64,000 bases of DNA, taken from positions 248,001 to 312,000 of the forward strand of contig JAWWUD010000100.1 in the NCBI GenBank assembly GCA_033964015.1, given 5' to 3'. Below are positions 58,743 through 64,000 of this stretch, piece after piece; the first letter of the stretch is position 1; every line of letters starts with the position of its first letter. The DNA is from Scolanthus callimorphus (lineage: Eukaryota > Cnidaria > Anthozoa > Actiniaria > Edwardsiidae). The notes beneath the pieces are model-generated. The model was not told where the DNA came from. It made no database searches and was given only the letters and a program-made list of their open reading frames with translations. The translations under genes and the position numbers were made by a program.

Positions 58743-60090
58743 AGATGCTAGTTTGTACAGCAGATCCAAGTCAAGCAATAGTGAAGATGGTAAAATTGTT
58801 ATCTAAAGCATTGAAAATTATGTTAAACACAAATGGAAACCAATATACCACCAATAGTGGAAAGACACATTTTTCAATCCCCATGGGTTATGCCTAGACT
58901 TCCTTGAAGTCCTTCACATTTTTGCTTGTTTGTATCCTATGAGAGGTTGACTTTGAGCAAGTCTGGGTTTGCCTGATAAACACATAGGGGTAAATTTTAG
59001 ACTGAAGTATACCATTTGGCAAAGCATGGAATTGTAAGATTTTACTACTTTGAGTAACTTTGTAATTATCAATGTGTGTTCTTAGTTAAAAAGTATCAAA
59101 AAGAAATGGAAACCTTCCAACATTTTCTAACGTACTTCTTTCTGTGCCCATCGCTCTGAGTCCCCTCGATTGGTGGTCACTGCACTATGGGCCTTGCTAC
59201 ACCATATTGAGTCAGCGGATTTCGATCAAGGGGCTCTATACTGTGTTATTTAGATGCTAGTTTCAACAATAGATCCAAGCCAAGCAATAGTGAAGTTGGA
59301 TAATTCTTTATCAAAAGCACTGAAAAATTTTTTCAAAGACAAATGGAAACCATTATACGACCAAGAGGGAAAAATACAAAATTTTCAATCCCCATGGATA
59401 CACTGCCTGATAACCCATCATGGGCAATTCCAGAAAATATATGTACCCCCACCGTGGGCGGCACTAGGTTTTGGCCATCCCCCCCCCTCCCCATGCACCC
59501 AGAATTTCCAAAATGGCTTACCCCCACCCCCATGCATATAGAATTCCTGAGAGGTTAACCTACAATAGCTTCCAGCTTCAAAAAAAAAACATGCAGGCAG
59601 AATTCCGAGCTTGAAAACTCCCCTCCCATTCAGAATTTCTAAATGCTGGCCATCCCCGGTACATATATTTTCTGGAATTGTCCAAAGGCACAAAAAAATT
59701 TAGACACAAAGTATGCCATATGGACCAAGAGGGAAAAATACAAAATTTTCAATCCCATGGATACACTGCCTGATAACCCATCATGGGCAATTCCAGAAAA
59801 TATATGTACCCCAACCACAGGCGGCACTAGGTTTTGACCACCCCCCCCCCCCCCTCCCCATGCATCCAGAATTTCCAAAATGGCTTACCCCCACCCCCAT
59901 GCATATAGAATTCCTGAGAGGTTAACCTACAATAGCTTCCAGCTTCAAAAAAACCATGCAGGCAGAATTCCAAGCTTGAAAACCCCCTCCCATTCAGAAT
60001 TTCTAAATGCTGGCCATCCCCGGGGTACATATATTTTCTGGAATTGTCCAAAGGCACAAAAAATTTTAGACACAAAGTATGCCATATGGA
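58743..60090. repeat. Tandem/segmental repeat array with foldback units
   Basis: A ~150-bp segment (tagatgctagttt ... atccaagYcaagcaatagtg) occurs at 58743 and 59249. From 59359 a 364-bp unit is tandemly repeated (second copy from 59723 to about 60090). Each unit holds a foldback: attccagaaaatatatgtac at one end and gtacatatattttctggaat at the other, about 250 bp apart. The part reading DPSQAIVKLDNSLSKALKNF looks coding-like in both ~150-bp copies but has no known match in my knowledge. Confidence 0.75.
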
Positions 60091-61344
60091 AAAATTCGGT
60101 GTTAAATTTTACTGTCTCATGACCAATTGGTATTTTTAATCTAAATAAAACCCTGTTTGTACAGTGTATAACATAATTTTGTTTTCCACAGGGAATGGGC
60201 ATACTTCTGCTAATCACAATGACTTTGTAAATAGTGAATGAAATTCTAGCAAACAACATGTACTATACTAAATACATTAATTCATTTGTTTTCCTATTGT
60301 TACTACTGGCACTGCCATTTGGTAGTAAATTACACAGTCCATGCATGTTGAAAGTCAAGTGTTTAGGAGCCAATTCAACAGAATTAATTAAATACTGTAA
60401 TACCATATTTTTTTGCTAGAAAATAACTTTTCATCAGTACCATAAGTCAATATCTTGCCGCTTGGAAGTCCAAGGTACTAAGGTGATCACCATACTCCAA
60501 TACCATTACCAGTTTCCGGTTGCAGCACTTTTGCCTGAGATTTTCCTTGCGTCAACCGAAACAAGCTTACGTTTGGGAGTGTTTTTATATCTCGTTTGCA
60601 GAAAGCTGAGAAGGCTTAATTAGCCTTCGTTGTTAGAAAACACGACTAAGTCGTTCTTAAAGGACTAATAATAGAATTCTAGAGATCTTTAGTTAGGGTC
60701 GCATATAAGCTAAACACGTTGAGTTGTGACTAGACTCGCGACCTCTCACTCAGATTCAACAAAAGTCAACATGCTCGAAAAAAGAAACAGCGAATTTTAC
60801 CTTCATCCTGAGTAGCTTTTCCCCCGTGTAGGAACAACCTGAATGTAAATCTGTTCGGAACTTGTGAATGTCCTGCCATCTCCCTATAAACAGTGCTCTT
60901 ATCCAGCAGTGACTTTGATCCACGAATCAAATTGTTTTAACAACTTGCCGCCATTGACTCTCCAAACAAATTAATTCTCAAAGTATGACCTTCTTGACTC
61001 ACGCTACTGCCGTAATGTACAAATGTAGCGTCTCGCAGTTACTTTTACCTTTCGACAAAATTCTGTCCCATTAGGAAAGGGCGAATAAATGGCCAGGTAA
61101 CAATCTCTGCCGCCATAGCAGGATTTGCGCTGAAAAGTTTAACTAAAAGCCTTCTTGTCAGATAACAACAGGAGATTTCTTCAGACACTCGTAGTCCCTC
61201 TGGCTTTTTGTAAACATACTTTTCAGTAGAACAGTTCTGCAGTCGCTTGGAAGAATGTCTTTCGATCAAAAGACTCTTGATATATTTTCAAGCAGATTGC
61301 TCGAGAATTTGCACGTTCGGGATCTCAAGCGCATAATTCACCAA
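60091..61344. other. Intergenic, no gene recognised
   Basis: No frame with recognisable domains or a splice pattern. Short frames look random. Confidence 0.4.
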
Positions 61345-62113
61345 TATTGAGCAACCTCCTATCCCCCCCGGCCCCGACAACTCACCCCTCCCTCCCCCCG
61401 TCACTCGACCGGCGGCACCACCCCGACAAATCACCCCTCCCCCCGTCTAAAAAAAATCGTCACTCGACCGGCGGCGCATGTTGTGACGTCACGTCTGTGA
61501 CGTCAGGCTTCAGGAAGCACACACGCTCGCTCGACGTTCAAAATTCAGTCGTATCCCTTTGCGCCCATTCCCGCCTGTGATACTTTGGGTACCCTGTGGA
61601 TATCACGCCTGTGACGTCAGGCTTCAGGAAGCACACACGCTCGCTCGACGTTTAAATTTCAATCGTATCCCTTTGCGCCCATTCCCGCCTGTGATACTTT
61701 GGGTCATGCGCTACATTTGCCATCGTTGGGACGCTCTTTTCTTAGGTATGGTGCTCCGCTCTGCGGCCTTCGGCCGCTAAGGAGCTCCGCTATCACGCCT
61801 GTGACGTCAGGCTTCAGGAAGCACACGCGCGCTCGACGTTCAAAATTCAGTCGTATCCCTTTGCGCCCGTTCCCGCCTGTGATACTTTGGGTACCCTGTG
61901 GATATCAGGCCTGTGACGTCAGGCTTCAGGAAGCACACACGCGCGCTCGACGTTCAAAATTCAGTCGTATCCCTTTGCGCCCATTCCCGCCTGTGATACT
62001 TTGGGTACCCTGTGGATATCATACATGCGCTACATTTGCCATCGTTGGGACGCTCTTTTCTTAGGTATGGTGCTCCGCTCTGCGGCCTTCGGCCGCTAAG
62101 GAGCTCCGCTATA
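61345..62113. repeat. CRE-palindrome tandem array with GGAGCTCC hairpin modules
   Basis: A short C-rich duplication (gtcactcgaccggcggc at about 61400 and 61460) leads into four units anchored at 61499, 61613, 61803 and 61915. Each has gacgtcaggcttcaggaag, cgctcgacgttcaaa and cgtatccctttgcgccc. Two copies of a hairpin module (61746-61793, 62065-62113) read TATGGTGCTCCGCT, gcggccttcggccgc, GGAGCTCCGCTAT. Confidence 0.8.
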
Positions 62114-62487
62114 AAATTCGTGTCCGTGTTCTATTGTCATCTAAAGATTCTCGCCTTCGGCTCGAATCTTTATACGCCAATAGAACACGGCCACTCATTT
62201 TATAAATAGTACTTATAAGACAGGTCAAATTATGTTAATTCATGTTTGCTTATAGAGCCAAGCCACCCACTGGACATATAGAACTGCTCGACACCCGTCA
62301 TTCGTAAGGCCCGGACACACCTTCTACGTTTTTCAACCATTGTTATTCGTACGTAACAAAACAGGCCATACGCCTGTTCCGTTTTGATTGGATGTTCTTT
62401 GTGTTAGTTCCTTTGTTTCCGAAATTGGTATGCATTTCAACTGGGATCTCCTGGAATCAAAATGTTTTTTTGTTTGCGTCGTAGCTA
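62114..62487. other. Spacer with a small hairpin
   Basis: aaagattctcgccttcggct and its mirrored agccgaaggcgagaatcttt overlap at about 62143-62172. It resembles the other GC-hairpin modules. No gene. Confidence 0.5.
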
Positions 62488-62660
62488 AATGGGGTTGCTA
62501 AATGCTCAATTCAAACTTCTTTCACTAAGCGTCTGCGGTATTCGGTCCTTTGAAAAACGACAAACTGTCCTTACTTGGTTGAATAGACAAAATGCTGACA
62601 TCTTTCTCCAGGAGTCTGACAGAACAAAAGATGTAGAGAAACAATGGCGTCAGCAAACGA
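62488..62660 (+). pseudogene. L1/Tx1-type LINE endonuclease start, fragment
   Basis: FKLLSLSVCGIRSFEKRQTV, LTWLNRQNADIFLQES and VEKQWRQQ match the first strand-helix of APE-type endonucleases in L1/Tx1 ORF2 (usually LNVRGI and QET). Only about 55 codons are kept. Confidence 0.6.
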
Positions 62661-63002
62661 CATGCTTGCGGAAAAAAATTCTCGTCGCGTCGCAATTTAT
62701 GCTATGATAATCAGCCATATACACAGGACAAAAAGCTAGCTTTAAGGGCCTGTCAGAACAACTTAAAGGTCACTTAAAGCGTGACATAATCTTTAACTGA
62801 AATTTAATATTCCCTTAAATATCGTAAATATCATGTGAGTAAGAAATCTTTAAGCCTTTTAAGATCTTTACATGTTTTAAGTGTCCAATTAAATACATGT
62901 AGGACATTAAGAATGTTTAAAAGGTGTTTTAAATTTACTAAACCTAGACTTCTGGCTTTAATGAATCTAAGTCACAATTAAAGTCTTCTTAGAGACGCAA
63001 AC
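62661..63002. other. Spacer upstream of the kinase gene, with shared segment
   Basis: 62665-62716 is almost identical to 33985-34036. The rest is AT-rich with many short repeats of cttaaag/tttaaa (62755-62990) and no coding signal. Confidence 0.5.
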
Positions 63003-64000
63003 ATGTCTAAGAAAGAAAAACGAGAATGGCTTAAAGCAAAGGCAGCACAGCTAATGTAAGATAAGTTTGAACAATGTAAGAGCCTTTATGGCAAAGAAAG
63101 ACGCATTTCTGTTCATTATTGGAAGCAGTGGAAGCAGGAAAAAGAAAAGAGGATAGGGTAAGTACTCTTTGAATTTTCTTCTTCTACAGGTCTACGTTTG
63201 TAAATCGGGGGTTATCTATCGATGCCTGGTTATACTAATCAACTACATCTTTGGTTTACAGCCCTCCAAATTCGAGACGCGCAATCGACAGAACGCTCGT
63301 AAAGAGTATTACCGAGGGACAGAATGACGTTTGTTTGGGCGAGGCAGCCTTTGGCCGAGTAGAGAAAAAGACGTACCGTGGTATCGAGGTTGCTAAGAAG
63401 TTGTTTAAAGCTGCATCGGCATCTTGCGTGGAGAGAGAGGCCGGCATACTCGGCAGTTTTGATCACCCAGGTATAGTTATACTAAATAATTATCGTATAC
63501 TAGCTCCCTCTTTTTACAAAGTGAAGCTTCCCGCGGACCTAAACCATAAAATGACTTGCAAAATATCTAGCAAAGGTATAAACATTTAAAAGTACTTATT
63601 TTTATTCCGTAGTTCTACCACTTGTGTACGGCATCTGCATAGAAAAGAAACCATTCCTTTTGATCATGCATTTTTATGGAGTCAATGGCCAATGCATGAC
63701 ACTAGAAACGCCTTAAGATCAAGCTGCGTCAACCCTGCTTCTAATTGGCTGTCAATTCTTTGGGCAGTGGCCGATGGGCTCCACTACGTTCATTCAAAAG
63801 GGTTCCTGCACAACGATCTAAAGGGAGACAATATTGTGCTCTCCTCTCAAACGGGAAGCGAACAAAGGATTCATCCAATAATTATAGACTTTGGAAAGTC
63901 CAGGAAGTTTGAAAATGCAAAAACGTACTCTTTGTCCACGAAGGTGCAGGAGGAGTACAGAAAGTACCACCCGTATATTACTCCTGAGCTAGTAACTGGC
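63003..64000 (+). CDS. Protein kinase gene, 5' part, runs off the right edge
   Basis: Candidate exon 63003-63157 starts MSKKEKREWLKAKAAQLM but has a TAA at 63057-63059, after which KFEQCKSLYGKERRISVHYW continues. Exon 63262-63470 has the ATP loop CLGEAAFGRVEKKTYRG, the VAKKLF Lys and CVEREAGILGSFDHPG. Exon 63613 onward has LPLVYGICIEKKPFLLIMHF, LHYVHSKGFLHNDLKGDNIV, IIIDFGKSRKF and ITPELVTG. The HRD motif is HND and APE is TPE, as in several cnidarian kinase families. One frameshift lies at about 63712 (LETP / ALRSSC). It may be a pseudogene or carry sequencing errors. Confidence 0.7.

Noticed and set aside
61045..61269. Minus-strand protein-coding gene
   Set aside because: The frame lacks recognisable domains, splice context and conservation clues and is within the length expected by chance.
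1..64000. tRNA or rRNA genes
   Set aside because: I looked for cloverleaf arms with TTC-A box B patterns and rRNA core motifs and saw none that I could support by eye. A covariance-model scan would be decisive.

Overview
This window looks like a gene-poor, transposon-rich stretch of a metazoan genome, most likely an anthozoan cnidarian such as a stony coral. The evidence is AT-rich DNA with GT-AG introns, no bacterial-style gene packing, and a set of multi-copy protein families that I associate with cnidarian (and partly fish) genomes: a tesmin/TSO1 CXC family, an integrase-core family, a C2H2-bearing orphan family, HECT ligases and diverged kinases. The species cannot be told from the sequence. 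Almost every coding region carries in-frame stops or frameshifts, so most entries are remnants.

Left part (1-18 kb). A decayed multi-copy CXC gene (687-5130) is followed by a four-exon HECT E3 ligase C-terminal gene (5297-7521). A minus-strand integrase-core gene has its 3' exon at 8731-9532 and its 5' exon at 15219-15544. That gene is split by a BEL/Pao LTR retrotransposon (10218-15218) with a 5-bp target duplication, and the interrupted reading frame rejoins across the insertion. A second BEL/Pao remnant (15984-17819) is itself interrupted by hairpin-type inserts.

Centre (18-32 kb). An 11.7-kb Mutator-like element (18115-29843) has inverted repeats of about 835 bp and encodes a Mutator-type transposase followed by a DEDDh exonuclease domain. 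Its transposase exon is amplified into five tandem copies of about 1.23 kb. To the right lie a jockey/CR1-like LINE, an L1/Tx1 fragment and a BEL 3' end.

Right part (33-64 kb). A kinase pseudogene is followed by a dispersed repeat rich in CRE-like palindromes. An orphan C2H2 gene comes next, broken by two insertions: a LINE (about 40.4-42.96 kb) and a nearly complete ISL2EU-type DNA transposon (43837-50036). The ISL2EU element carries a THAP-DDE transposase facing a SWIM/YqaJ nuclease. After poorly understood exons at 51-53 kb, an L1/Tx1 ORF1 is split by a minus-strand CR1/L2-like LINE. The last 7 kb hold foldback repeats, a second CRE-palindrome array and the 5' part of another kinase that runs off the window.

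There is no gene cluster acting together. The biology is layered transposition: at least four insertion events can be ordered from frames that rejoin or from target duplications. The most distinctive signals are the transposase-exon tandem array in the Mutator-like element, the nested insertions, and a recurrent hairpin/CRE repeat family.
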